From: DATEPR01 sp036503065
GTDB taxonomy: Bacteria > Actinomycetota > Actinomycetes > Mycobacteriales > Pseudonocardiaceae
Assembly: GCA_036503065.1 (NCBI GenBank)
Contig: DASXXM010000676.1
Coordinates: 1-17,754 of the forward strand
Direction of reading: 5' to 3'
Length of the DNA: 17,754 nucleotides
Made by a program: the position numbers and the translations under genes. Shown piece after piece: positions 1-5,746 of the stretch. The notes under the pieces are model-generated. The model searched no databases, had not been told where the DNA came from, and saw only the letters and a program-made list of their open reading frames with translations. Position 1 is the first letter of the stretch; every line of letters begins with the position of its first letter.

Positions 1-165
1 GTCCTGGAATTCCTCCGCGGACAGCCATTCCCGCTCGGTCACGCACAACTGGCGCAACATCGCGATGTGGGTCGGCGGCCCGCCGAACCCGAGACAGCCG
101 ATGCGCCCCCACTGTTTCGCGATCGTGCCCAGCCCCACCCGCGCCAGCGGAGTTTCGGCCGTCAC
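1..165 (-). CDS. chrA: Chromate transporter ChrA-family protein, N-terminal 55 residues (cut by window edge)
   Basis: This is the beginning of a membrane transporter whose remainder lies left of the window. The visible residues include RIGCLGFGGPPTHIAMLRQ and then REWLSAEEFQD. This is the first-helix signature of CHR-family chromate ion transporters (FGGP, HIA, a WLS/EEF segment), which export chromate across the cytoplasmic membrane. The GTG start overlaps the stop of the preceding arsC remnant by three bases (GTGA), so translation is probably coupled. It is third in a leftward arsR-arsC'-chrA operon and should be under the same ArsR control. Only the first 55 codons are seen, so whether it is a one- or two-domain ChrA, and whether it is intact, cannot be judged. 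Family identification rests on motif recall, not a search. Confidence 0.8.
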   Translation of the reverse strand, partial: MTAETPLARVGLGTIAKQWGRIGCLGFGGPPTHIAMLRQLCVTEREWLSAEEFQD

Positions 166-329
166 TGGTTGCCGTGGGCCGGCGTGAGTTCGGCGGGAAA
201 TTCCCGGGCGATGTCCGGGCCGATGTCGGCCATGAGCTGGACGTCGGCGGGTGCGGAGCGGACGGTCGCGCTGCCGGCCGGCTGGGAGCGCTCGGCGTCG
301 TGCACACAGACGAACGGCACTTCGGACAC
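162..329 (-). pseudogene. arsC: Shrunken arsenate reductase (arsC) remnant, 55 codons
   Basis: The frame has a GTG start, a good ribosome site (GGGAG) and 55 codons. It begins SEVPFVCVHDAERSQ, which keeps the HC-like CX5R loop of low-molecular-weight-phosphatase-type arsenate reductases (usual form FVCVHNAGRSQMA). It then jumps to VRSAPADVQLMADIGPDIA, matching the later ArsC segment (VRSAGSAPAD...VEAMAEVGIDI). The residues between RSQ and VRS are mostly missing, and the chain stops after AELTPAHGNQ, before the Asp-Pro general-acid region. A working enzyme has about 130-140 residues. What is seen is therefore an internally deleted, truncated arsC whose reading frame and coupling to arsR and chrA have survived. 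It may still be translated. A function as arsenate reductase is unlikely, but a small retained protein cannot be excluded. Confidence 0.72.
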
Positions 330-346
330 GAGAGCTCCCTGCGTTG

Positions 347-691
347 TCAGAGCGTGGCCGGCGCGGGTGCGTCCAGGACCTCGGACAGCGTGCGCAGCGT
401 GTCGGACCGTACTCGGTAGTAGATCCAGGTGCCGCGTCGCTCGCCGTCGATGATGCCGGCTTCGCGGAGAACCTTGAGGTGGTGGGAGATGGTCGGGCCG
501 GTCAGATCGAAGGCGTCGGTCAGGTCGCAGACGCAGGCTTCGCCGTCAGCGTGCGAGGCGATCAGCGACAGCAACCGCAGTCGCACCGGGTCCGCGATCG
601 CTTTGAACACCCGCGCCAACTCTGTCGACTGGGCCGCGCTCAACGGGGCACGCAGCACGGGCGAGCAGCACGGCACCCCCTGATTTGACAT
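347..691 (-). CDS. arsR: ArsR-family As(III)/Sb(III)-responsive repressor
   Basis: This is a 114-residue winged-helix repressor of the SmtB/ArsR family. The core VFKAIADPVRLRLLSLI, followed by the recognition region LTGPTISHHLKVLREAGII and the wing RRGTWIYYRV, is diagnostic. Cysteines at C8-C9 near the N-terminus and C53/C55 in the CVCDL segment fit the metalloid-binding layout known for the Corynebacterium glutamicum ArsR type, where an N-terminal vicinal Cys pair joins one Cys of the DNA-binding region. The first base of the ATG lies at the edge of a 28-bp inverted repeat, so the protein probably represses itself and the divergent arsI. It is first in a leftward operon, 17 bp before the arsC remnant. 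The start is fixed by the operator and the N-terminal Cys pair. The family call is firm; the inducer is inferred from the cysteines and neighbours. Confidence 0.92.
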   Translation of the reverse strand: MSNQGVPCCSPVLRAPLSAAQSTELARVFKAIADPVRLRLLSLIASHADGEACVCDLTDAFDLTGPTISHHLKVLREAGIIDGERRGTWIYYRVRSDTLRTLSEVLDAPAPATL

Positions 692-718
692 GTCTCTATA
701 TTGACAGGTATCGAGACA
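691..718. promoter_or_regulatory. Probable ArsR operator: 28-bp inverted repeat between arsR and arsI
   Basis: The left arm is TGTCTCnATA and the right arm TATnGAGACA, separated by 8 bp, with nine of ten arm positions pairing. It touches the arsR start codon on one side. Its centre contains a perfect -35 box (TTGACA, 701-706) for the rightward arsI promoter. A bound ArsR dimer here would block both directions. Confidence 0.7.
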
Positions 719-729
719 GCGTGCAATCT
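701..729 (+). promoter_or_regulatory. Predicted sigma70-type promoter of arsI
   Basis: There is a -35 TTGACA at 701-706, a 17-nt spacer and a -10-like CAATCT at 724-729. The -35 sits inside the inverted repeat assigned to ArsR. The -10 is imperfect, so the exact transcription start is uncertain. Confidence 0.5.
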
Positions 730-771
730 GAGACCGCCCTGATTTGATGACGGTCTATACAGGAGGACGGC

Positions 772-1224
772 ATGTCCCGTGTGCAACTGGCGCTGCGAGT
801 CGGTGACCTGGACGCTTCGATCAAGTTCTATACCAAGCTGTTCGGTGTAGAACCGGCCAAACTGCGTCCCGGCTACGCCAATTTCGCCGTCGAGGAACCG
901 GCACTCAAGCTGGTGTTACTGGCCGGCAAGCCGGGCCAGGCGACGGTGCTGGACCACCTCGGTGTCGAGGTCGAGTCGGCCGACCGGGTCGCTGAGGCGA
1001 CGGACCGGTTGGCGGCACTGGGTTTGTTCACCGACGTCCGGCATGACACGACCTGTTGCTACGCCGTCCAGGACAAGGTGTGGGTACACGCCCCCGGCAC
1101 CGAACCGTGGGAGGTGTACGTGGTCAAGTCCGACTCGCCCACCTACGGCACAGACCCCGACCTGGCGGCAGCCGAGTGCTGTGCCGACACGGAGTCCGCC
1201 GCCACACCCGCCGACTGTTGCTGA
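772..1224 (+). CDS. arsI: ArsI/CadI-type dioxygenase: organoarsenical C-As bond lyase
   Basis: This 150-residue type I extradiol dioxygenase/glyoxalase-fold (VOC) protein is closely like actinobacterial ArsI, which uses Fe(II) and O2 to cleave methyl or aryl groups from trivalent organoarsenicals. In other genomes the family is annotated CadI. Expected ligands are visible: Q5, H62 (in LDHLGVEV) and E114 (in PWEVYVV) as the metal triad, and the vicinal pair C95-C96 (TTCCYAVQDKVW) that binds trivalent arsenic. The ribosome site is a perfect AGGAGG at 761-766. The gene diverges from arsR across a shared operator. One oddity is an extended C-terminal tail with two more vicinal Cys pairs (C136-C137 and C149-C150, the last two residues), which could add metalloid binding. 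Cadmium response rather than C-As cleavage remains an alternative role. Confidence 0.88.
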   Translation: MSRVQLALRVGDLDASIKFYTKLFGVEPAKLRPGYANFAVEEPALKLVLLAGKPGQATVLDHLGVEVESADRVAEATDRLAALGLFTDVRHDTTCCYAVQDKVWVHAPGTEPWEVYVVKSDSPTYGTDPDLAAAECCADTESAATPADCC

Positions 1225-1241
1225 CTGCCCAGTGCGGAGGC

Positions 1242-1275
1242 AGATCGATACACGTGAGGTCGACGAACACCCGCC
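1242..1275. repeat. Direct repeat A, copy 1 (second copy 1514-1547)
   Basis: The stretch beginning AGATCGATACACGTGAGGTC recurs about 272 bp downstream at 1514-1547 with a few base changes. It includes the palindrome CACGTG. It lies just after the arsI stop and marks the left edge of the repeat-rich tract. No function is evident. Confidence 0.6.
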
Positions 1276-1313
1276 GCCGCACCGCCGACCGCTCACGGCC
1301 AGCCTCTTGCCAT

Positions 1314-1348
1314 AGCAAATAGCAAACAGCAAATAGCAAATAGCAAAG
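1314..1348. repeat. Heptamer array 1: five tandem AGCAAAT/C/G units
   Basis: Five consecutive 7-bp units read AGCAAA followed by T, C, T, T and G. This AT-rich, iteron-like block stands out from its high-GC surroundings. It is the first of two such arrays in this gene-free tract. Confidence 0.85.
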
Positions 1349-1408
1349 CACTCATCGGGCAACCACTCGTGATCGGGGCAACCGCTCGCCGCCGCCGCCG
1401 AACCACAT

Positions 1409-1420
1409 GTGCTATAGCAC
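1409..1420. repeat. 12-bp perfect palindrome GTGCTATAGCAC, copy 1
   Basis: GTGCTATAGCAC is a perfect dyad directly followed by GCAGCAAACAGCAT. The same composite occurs at 1840 and 1945, which suggests a conserved binding site rather than chance. Confidence 0.7.
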
Positions 1421-1513
1421 GCAGCAAACAGCATGGCCGCCGGCTGCATAGGTGGGCGATGTTGGCCAACCTGCTGACGGCCCCGGCTCGGCTGATGGCC
1501 CCGGCGCGGACGG

Positions 1514-1547
1514 AGATCGATGCACGTGAGGTCGGCGGACACGCCGC
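1514..1547. repeat. Direct repeat A, copy 2
   Basis: This is the second copy of the element at 1242-1275. It starts AGATCGATGCACGTGAGGTC and continues with a similar CGGCGGACAC stretch. The two copies bracket the first heptamer array and the first palindrome, as if a ~272-bp segment had been duplicated. Confidence 0.6.
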
Positions 1548-1588
1548 AGCTCCACCGCCGTCCGGTCGCAGAATTCAGAAGCGCCTTC

Positions 1589-1600
1589 GTGCTATAGCAA
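1589..1600. repeat. Degenerate palindrome GTGCTATAGCAA, copy 2
   Basis: One base differs from the perfect palindrome, and the GC between palindrome and AGCAAACAGCA has been lost. The 3' part of the palindrome therefore merges into the AGCAAAC heptamer, which shows that heptamer and palindrome share a core (TAGCAA). Confidence 0.6.
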
Positions 1601-1685
1601 ACAGCACACGGCGCGACGAGTCCAACAACTGATCGGGCAACACTTGTGATCAGGAAACCACCGCCACCGCCACGCTATGTGTTGT

Positions 1686-1727
1686 AGCAAACAGCAAACA
1701 GCAAACAGCAAACAGCAAACAGCAAAC
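1686..1727. repeat. Heptamer array 2: six perfect AGCAAAC units
   Basis: Six identical 7-bp units are followed by a variant AGCACAT. Perfect identity suggests recent slippage expansion or selection for an iterated binding site. The preceding TGTGTTGTAGC is a decayed copy of the palindrome found at 1409, 1840 and 1945. Confidence 0.9.
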
Positions 1728-1839
1728 AGCACATCGCACCGAGTCCGACAACTCATCAGGCAAACACTGCACCGAGTCCAGCAACTCATCGGCAACGCTC
1801 GTGGTCGGGCGACCCGCCACCGTCGCCCGCCGAGCCCAA

Positions 1840-1851
1840 GTGCTATAGCAC
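1840..1851. repeat. 12-bp perfect palindrome GTGCTATAGCAC, copy 3
   Basis: This copy is identical to that at 1409-1420 and is again followed by GCAGCAAACAGCAT. It is preceded by the CGAGTCC / CAACTCATCGG part of the ~115-bp unit. Confidence 0.7.
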
Positions 1852-1944
1852 GCAGCAAACAGCATACGGCAACGAGTCCGACAACTCATCGGGCCACCGC
1901 TCGTGATCGGGCAATTGCCCGCCACCGCCGCACCCGAACTCTAT

Positions 1945-1956
1945 GTGCTATAGCAC
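1945..1956. repeat. 12-bp perfect palindrome GTGCTATAGCAC, copy 4
   Basis: This is the third perfect copy, 105 bp after the previous one, again followed by GCAGCAAACAGCAT. It is the rightmost member of the repeat family in this window. Confidence 0.7.
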
Positions 1957-1980
1957 GCAGCAAACAGCATATTTGCCGGC

Positions 1981-2313
1981 TGTGTGGGTGGGTGTTGGCG
2001 AACCTGATGTGGGTGCCGCCGTTGCGATCAGGGTGATCCGCCGCCTCTACCCGAGGTGCTCGTCGGGATTCCGCGAGCAGGAGTCGGAGTTCGTCAACGA
2101 GCGTCGCGGTGGGGACGGATTGGTCCTGGGACAGGGCGCGGGTGTCGGCTTCGAGGGCGTCGCGATGCTGGCCGAATTGGTCACCACATCTGCCCGCGTC
2201 GCCCGCCCTGGCCAGCTACGAGAACCTACGCAAGCCGAGGTGCAGTCCCTCAAGCGCCTCGCCCACACGACCGGCGAAGCGATGCCGACCCTCTCGCCGC
2301 CGGACACGATCTT
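1981..2313. other. Gene-poor stretch with a possible decayed coding remnant on the minus strand
   Basis: No intact gene is supported. In one minus-strand frame (about 2220 down to 2050) the sequence reads LARAGDAGRCGDQFGQHRDALEADT and then LVDELRLLLAESRRA, which has a plausible helical protein character. It has an in-frame TAG just upstream and no start or ribosome site, and it runs into the repeat tract. It may be the tail of a broken gene, perhaps TPR-like. This is a weak reading. Confidence 0.25.
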
Positions 2314-3126
2314 TCAGTCGGTGAGCTCGGGAATTGTGCCCACGGCGCCGTAGATGTTGGATTCGGCGGCATGTGTGTCGCTGACGGGGGTGTCGGGTCG
2401 CCACAGCGGCAGTAGCACCAGACCGGGCTCGACCAGGCGGTAACCGTCCAGGAACGGGCGGATCTCCGCCACGGTGCGCCACAGAGCGGGTGTGGTCGAC
2501 TGGGCATAGGCGGCCAGAAACCGCGCCACCTGCTCGTCGGAGAGGCTGACCTGGCTGGCATGGGAGATCGCCAGGTGGCTGCCCGGTGCGCAGGCGTCCC
2601 CGTAAGCACTCAGGACGCCGGCCGGGTCGTCGGCATCGGGCAGGAAGTGCAGGATGCCGACGGCCAGCACCGCGACCGGCCGGCTGAAGTCCAACAAGTC
2701 GGCCACGGTGGGCGCGGACAGCACCGCGTCGGGGTCCCGGATGTCGGCCTGCGTCACGCTGACCTGCGGCTCGTCACCCAACATGCCGCGGGCGGCATGC
2801 ACCGCGACCGTTTCGTAGTCCACGTACGCCACCCGCGCGACGGGATTGTGCCGGAGCGCGATCTCATGCACGTTGCCCACGGTCGGAATCCCCGAGCCAA
2901 GGTCGAGGAACTGGTCCACACCCCGCTGCGCCAGGAACCGCACCGCCCGCCCCAAGAATGCCCGCTGAATCCGGGCCCCCTGCCGAATGTAGGGCCACGC
3001 CGCCTCGGCAGCGTCGGCCGCCGCCCTGTCGGCCGCGAAGTTCGCCCCACCACCCAGAAAGTAGTCATACATCCGAGCGACGTTCGGACGGGTCACATCC
3101 GGCTCATCCCGCCGCGTGTTCGTCAC
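2314..3126 (-). CDS. SAM-dependent methyltransferase, PF04672 (Methyltransf_19) type
   Basis: The 270-residue protein belongs to a family abundant in actinomycetes, whose members are SAM-dependent methyltransferases of largely unknown substrate. Near the N-terminus is the hallmark PNVARMYDYFLGGGANFAADR. The SAM-binding motif I is FLDLGSGIPT (about residues 73-82), preceded by AFLGRAVRFLA, and the acidic post-II residues are in YVDYETVAV. VLAVGILHFLPDADDP is also typical of the family. An in-frame ATG at 3222 would give 302 residues, but the extra N-terminus is low-complexity. A GTG at 3126, or its neighbours up to about 3138 close to AGGGG, gives the family's usual length. It stands alone between the repeat tract and the ABC exporter on the same strand. 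The fold call is firm; the substrate is unknown. Confidence 0.88.
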   Translation of the reverse strand: MTNTRRDEPDVTRPNVARMYDYFLGGGANFAADRAAADAAEAAWPYIRQGARIQRAFLGRAVRFLAQRGVDQFLDLGSGIPTVGNVHEIALRHNPVARVAYVDYETVAVHAARGMLGDEPQVSVTQADIRDPDAVLSAPTVADLLDFSRPVAVLAVGILHFLPDADDPAGVLSAYGDACAPGSHLAISHASQVSLSDEQVARFLAAYAQSTTPALWRTVAEIRPFLDGYRLVEPGLVLLPLWRPDTPVSDTHAAESNIYGAVGTIPELTD

Positions 3127-3300
3127 CCGCGCCACCACCTTCCCCTGCCGGGCCACGACCGGACCCGCCCCGGACGATTGTCGCAGTGCCGCACCCGTAC
3201 CGCGATCAGGATCGGCCCGCATGGCTTGGCAGGCTTGTTGAGTGGCGGCCCGGTCGTCTTCGTAGGAGGAGGCGGCGGTACCTGCGTGCGGCGCCGAACG

Positions 3301-3321
3301 AGCCGGTCTCCTGGGCCGGCT
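3301..3321. terminator. Possible weak hairpin downstream of the ABC transporter gene
   Basis: AGCCGG and CCGGCT are separated by 9 nt in the space between the ABC transporter stop and the methyltransferase start. It has no T-tract. It could end transcription of the exporter gene on the minus strand, but the stem is short. Confidence 0.35.
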
Positions 3322-3352
3322 TCACCCATCTCGGTGCCTGACCGCGACCCGA

Positions 3353-5167
3353 TCAGGCGGCGAGGGTGGCGTAGCGGCCGTTGTCCTGGAGCAGGGTGGT
3401 GTGGGTGCCGGTTTCGATGACGTGGCCGTGGTCGAGGACGGCGATCTGGTCGGCGTTGCGCACGGTGGACAGGCGGTGGGCGATGGTGATGGTGGTTCTG
3501 CCCTCGGACAGGGCCTCGAATGCCTGTTGCACCGCCCGTTCGGTTTCGGTGTCCAGGGCGCTGGTGGCTTCGTCCAGGATCAGTACGCGTGGGTTGCGCA
3601 GCAGGGTGCGCGCGATGGCGATGCGTTGTTTCTCGCCGCCGGAGAATCTGTGGCCTCGTGAGCCGACCATGGTGTCGTAGCCGTCGGGGAGGGTGCTGAT
3701 CAGGTGGTGGATCTGGGCGGCCCTGGCGGCGTCCTCGATGTCCGCGTCGGTCGCGGTGGGTTGGGCGTAGCGGAGGTTTTCGCGGACCGTGGTGTGCAGT
3801 AGGTAGGTTTCCTGGCTGACCATGCCGACGATCTGGACCAGGTCGGCCAGGCGTAGCCGGCGGATGTCGATGCCGTCGATGGTGATAGCGCCGTGGGTGG
3901 GGTCGTAGAGGCGGGCGACCAGCGAGGCGAGGGTGGTCTTGCCCGATCCGGTCTCGCCGACCAGTGCCATCGTCGTGCCGGCCGGCACGTCCAGGGTGGC
4001 GTGCGCGACGGCGGGTGTGTCGGCGCCGGGGTAGGTGAAGTCGACATGTTCGAAGCGGACGTGGCCGGCGACCCGGGCCGGGTCGATGTCGATCGGGTCG
4101 GTGGGGTCGTCGATCTCGACGGGCAGGTCGAGATACTCGAAGATCCGGGCGAACAGTGCCAGTGAGCTGATCACCGAGACGCTGGTGTTGAGCAGTCCGG
4201 TCAGCGGCCGGAACAGGGCGTTCTGCAGGCTGGTGAAGGCGATCAGGGTGCCGATGGTCATCGTGCCCGCGGTGATGGGCAGGCCTGCGGACAGGTAGAT
4301 GATCGCCGGGATCGCCGCGAACATGATGCTCAGCCAGGCCATTCGCCAGCGGCCGGCGAGGCTGGACCGCAGTTCCAGGTCGATCAGGGTGGCCGAGGAC
4401 CGGGTGAACCGCTCGACCAGGGACGGGCCGGTGCCCATCGTCTTGGCCAGTTGGACGCCGTTGATCGACAGGCCCTCCTCGATGGTGACGTTGAGGTTGG
4501 CCAGTTCGCGCTGCTGCTCGGTGGTGATCGCGCGCCGCATCCTGGCCACTTTGCGGGTCAGGTAGGCCGCGGGCGGCATGACGACCAGTGAGATCAGGGA
4601 CAGCCGCCAGGACAGCGCCGCCATGGCGACCGCGGTGGCGATGGCCGTGGTCAGGTTGGCGGCGATCGACGTGGCCGTCGAGGTGACCACGGATTCCATG
4701 CCGCCGATGTCGTTGGTGATCCGCGACTGCACCTCACCGGTGCGGGTACGGGTGAAGAAGGCGATCGACTGTCGTTGCAGGTGACCGAAAACGCTGGTGC
4801 GCAGGCCGTGCATGAGCTGCTGGCCGACCTTTGTGGACAGCCACGTCTGCACGACGCCCAGTGCCGAGGTGAGCGCGGCCACCGCGACCATGCCGGCCAC
4901 CAGCAACACCAGCAGCCGGACGTTCTTGTCCGGCAGCGCGGTGTCGATCACCGCCCGCAACAGGAACGGGGATGCCAGGCCGACGACCGAGGACGCCACG
5001 ATGATGACGGTGACGATCGACAGGGGCCATCGGTAGGGCAGGAACAGGCGTCCGATTCGGCGTAACGACACCTCGCGTGCCTGCGCCTTCTCGACCGCGG
5101 TGACGGTCCTGGGGTTGCGGGAGCGGCCGGCTCTGCCGGTCTCGTGGTCCGTGTTGGGGGGTGCCAA
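3353..5167 (-). CDS. ABC exporter, fused membrane and ATPase domains (half-transporter)
   Basis: This 604-residue type IV (ABCB/MsbA-like) exporter likely works as a homodimer moving hydrophobic compounds or drugs out across the cytoplasmic membrane. Residues 40-345 form the six-helix transmembrane domain. Residues 370-604 form the ATPase, with Walker A GETGSGKT (404-411), Q-loop Q452, signature FSGGE (508-512), Walker B VLILDE (528-533), D-loop SALD and switch His564 (IAHRLS). All catalytic residues are present. The start appears to be TTG, with GAAGGG about ten bases upstream. It is divergently transcribed from a marR gene, and a perfect palindrome lies in the 76-bp gap, so expression is probably repressed by that MarR protein and induced by a toxic ligand. 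The substrate is unknown. It is not evidently linked to the peptide cluster 11 kb away. Confidence 0.93.
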   Translation of the reverse strand: MAPPNTDHETGRAGRSRNPRTVTAVEKAQAREVSLRRIGRLFLPYRWPLSIVTVIIVASSVVGLASPFLLRAVIDTALPDKNVRLLVLLVAGMVAVAALTSALGVVQTWLSTKVGQQLMHGLRTSVFGHLQRQSIAFFTRTRTGEVQSRITNDIGGMESVVTSTATSIAANLTTAIATAVAMAALSWRLSLISLVVMPPAAYLTRKVARMRRAITTEQQRELANLNVTIEEGLSINGVQLAKTMGTGPSLVERFTRSSATLIDLELRSSLAGRWRMAWLSIMFAAIPAIIYLSAGLPITAGTMTIGTLIAFTSLQNALFRPLTGLLNTSVSVISSLALFARIFEYLDLPVEIDDPTDPIDIDPARVAGHVRFEHVDFTYPGADTPAVAHATLDVPAGTTMALVGETGSGKTTLASLVARLYDPTHGAITIDGIDIRRLRLADLVQIVGMVSQETYLLHTTVRENLRYAQPTATDADIEDAARAAQIHHLISTLPDGYDTMVGSRGHRFSGGEKQRIAIARTLLRNPRVLILDEATSALDTETERAVQQAFEALSEGRTTITIAHRLSTVRNADQIAVLDHGHVIETGTHTTLLQDNGRYATLAA

Positions 5168-5194
5168 GGGTGTGCCCTTCGTTCGGTTAATGAG

Positions 5195-5215
5195 GTAGCC
5201 TCACTATGAGGCTAC
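5195..5215. promoter_or_regulatory. Perfect 21-bp palindromic operator between ABC exporter and marR
   Basis: The arms GTAGCCTCA and TGAGGCTAC are exact complements around a 3-nt centre (CTA). This is the size and form of MarR operators. A further partial half-site (TAGGCTA) lies at 5231-5237, so the regulator may also contact the marR promoter. Confidence 0.75.
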
Positions 5216-5230
5216 AACAGGATCGATTGG

Positions 5231-5243
5231 TAGGCTATTCCCT
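5231..5243 (+). promoter_or_regulatory. -10 element for a probably leaderless marR transcript
   Basis: TAGGCT (TANNNT form) ends seven bases before the GTG at 5244, and no ribosome site is present. This is the arrangement of actinobacterial leaderless genes, where transcription starts at the first base of the start codon. The 21-bp palindrome then covers the -35 region, which implies autorepression. Confidence 0.5.
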
Positions 5244-5672
5244 GTGAGTGCGGAGACGACGGGAGATCGAGACGACTCGCTGTCCGACGCGGTCCGGTCG
5301 GTCGCCCGCCTGCTGCGGCAGGCGTCGGCGGAGTCGCTGGCCCGCTGGGACCTGACTCCGTCACAGTTCCGCGCGCTGCGGGTGTTGCTGCGCCATGGGG
5401 ACATGCGGCCGTCGGAACTGTCCGAGCACCTGCGCATCGCGCCCCGGTCCACTACCGAGGTGCTGGACGGACTCGAGGCCAAGGGACTCGTCGAACGCAG
5501 GCCCGACCCGCATGACCGGCGCGCCACCCTTGTCGTCCCGACCGAGCGCGGCACCGATGTCGCCGCGGACATCCGGTCGGCCAGCGGTAGCGAGGCGGAG
5601 CGCGTGTTCGATCCGCTCAGTCCGACGGACCGGGCTCAGCTCGCCCGCATCCTGCGCAAGCTGGTGGACTGA
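5244..5672 (+). CDS. MarR-family transcriptional repressor
   Basis: The 142-residue protein has the MarR winged helix. DLTPSQFRALRVLLRHGDMRPSELSEHL precedes the recognition helix region APRSTTEVLDGLEAKGLVER. The wing carries the family signature RRPDPHDRRATLV, and the terminal helices contain PLSPTDRAQLARILRKLVD for dimerisation. It is divergent from the ABC exporter gene and shares a perfect palindrome with it, the usual layout of a ligand-responsive repressor controlling an efflux pump. The GTG start is chosen because a TANNNT -10 lies seven bases upstream and the family domain begins soon after. It ends in a bidirectional hairpin. Family assignment is firm; target and ligand are inferred from position. 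Confidence 0.92.
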   Translation: MSAETTGDRDDSLSDAVRSVARLLRQASAESLARWDLTPSQFRALRVLLRHGDMRPSELSEHLRIAPRSTTEVLDGLEAKGLVERRPDPHDRRATLVVPTERGTDVAADIRSASGSEAERVFDPLSPTDRAQLARILRKLVD

Positions 5673-5690
5673 CGTTGGCACAGGACAAAA

Positions 5691-5725
5691 GTGAGGCCAC
5701 CCGGCCCATGGCCGGATGACCTCAC
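5691..5725. terminator. Bidirectional hairpin terminator between marR and the lectin gene
   Basis: A 16-bp stem with a 3-nt loop (CAT): the left arm starts GTGAGGCCAC and the right arm ends GACCTCAC, with two mismatches that can pair as G-U. AAAA precedes it on the plus strand, giving TTTT after it on the minus strand. It separates convergent genes. Confidence 0.85.
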
Positions 5726-5746
5726 TCCACCATCTTCAGGACGTGC

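Larger units (their letters stand above)
1340..1980. repeat. Diverged ~115-bp interspersed repeat family, about four copies
   Basis: Four blocks share the same order of elements. A segment like CGAGTCCGACAACTCATCGG comes first, followed by CTCGTGATCGGGCAA and then a CCGCC-rich stretch. The palindrome GTGCTATAGCAC or a relative follows, and then GCAGCAAACAGCA. The palindrome-bearing ends lie near 1409-1434, 1589-1607, 1840-1864 and 1945-1970, and a fifth, degenerate end runs into the second heptamer array at 1678-1730. Segments after copies one and four also resemble each other (GCCGGCTG, then a GGTGGG run and GCCAACCTG/GCGAACCTG). No convincing coding potential was seen on either strand: the open frames are low-complexity and arise from the repeats. 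Possible roles (protein-binding centromere or iteron array, silenced element remnant, structural RNA) are untested. Confidence 0.7.

Noticed and set aside
1314..1980. CRISPR array
   Set aside because: Heptamers are tandem without spacers, and the larger units diverge throughout instead of having constant repeats with unique spacers. No cas genes are near.
2047..2307. 86-codon minus-strand gene beginning MSGGERVG
   Set aside because: Ser/Pro/Arg-rich with no ribosome site or family resemblance. A different frame looks slightly more protein-like but is broken.
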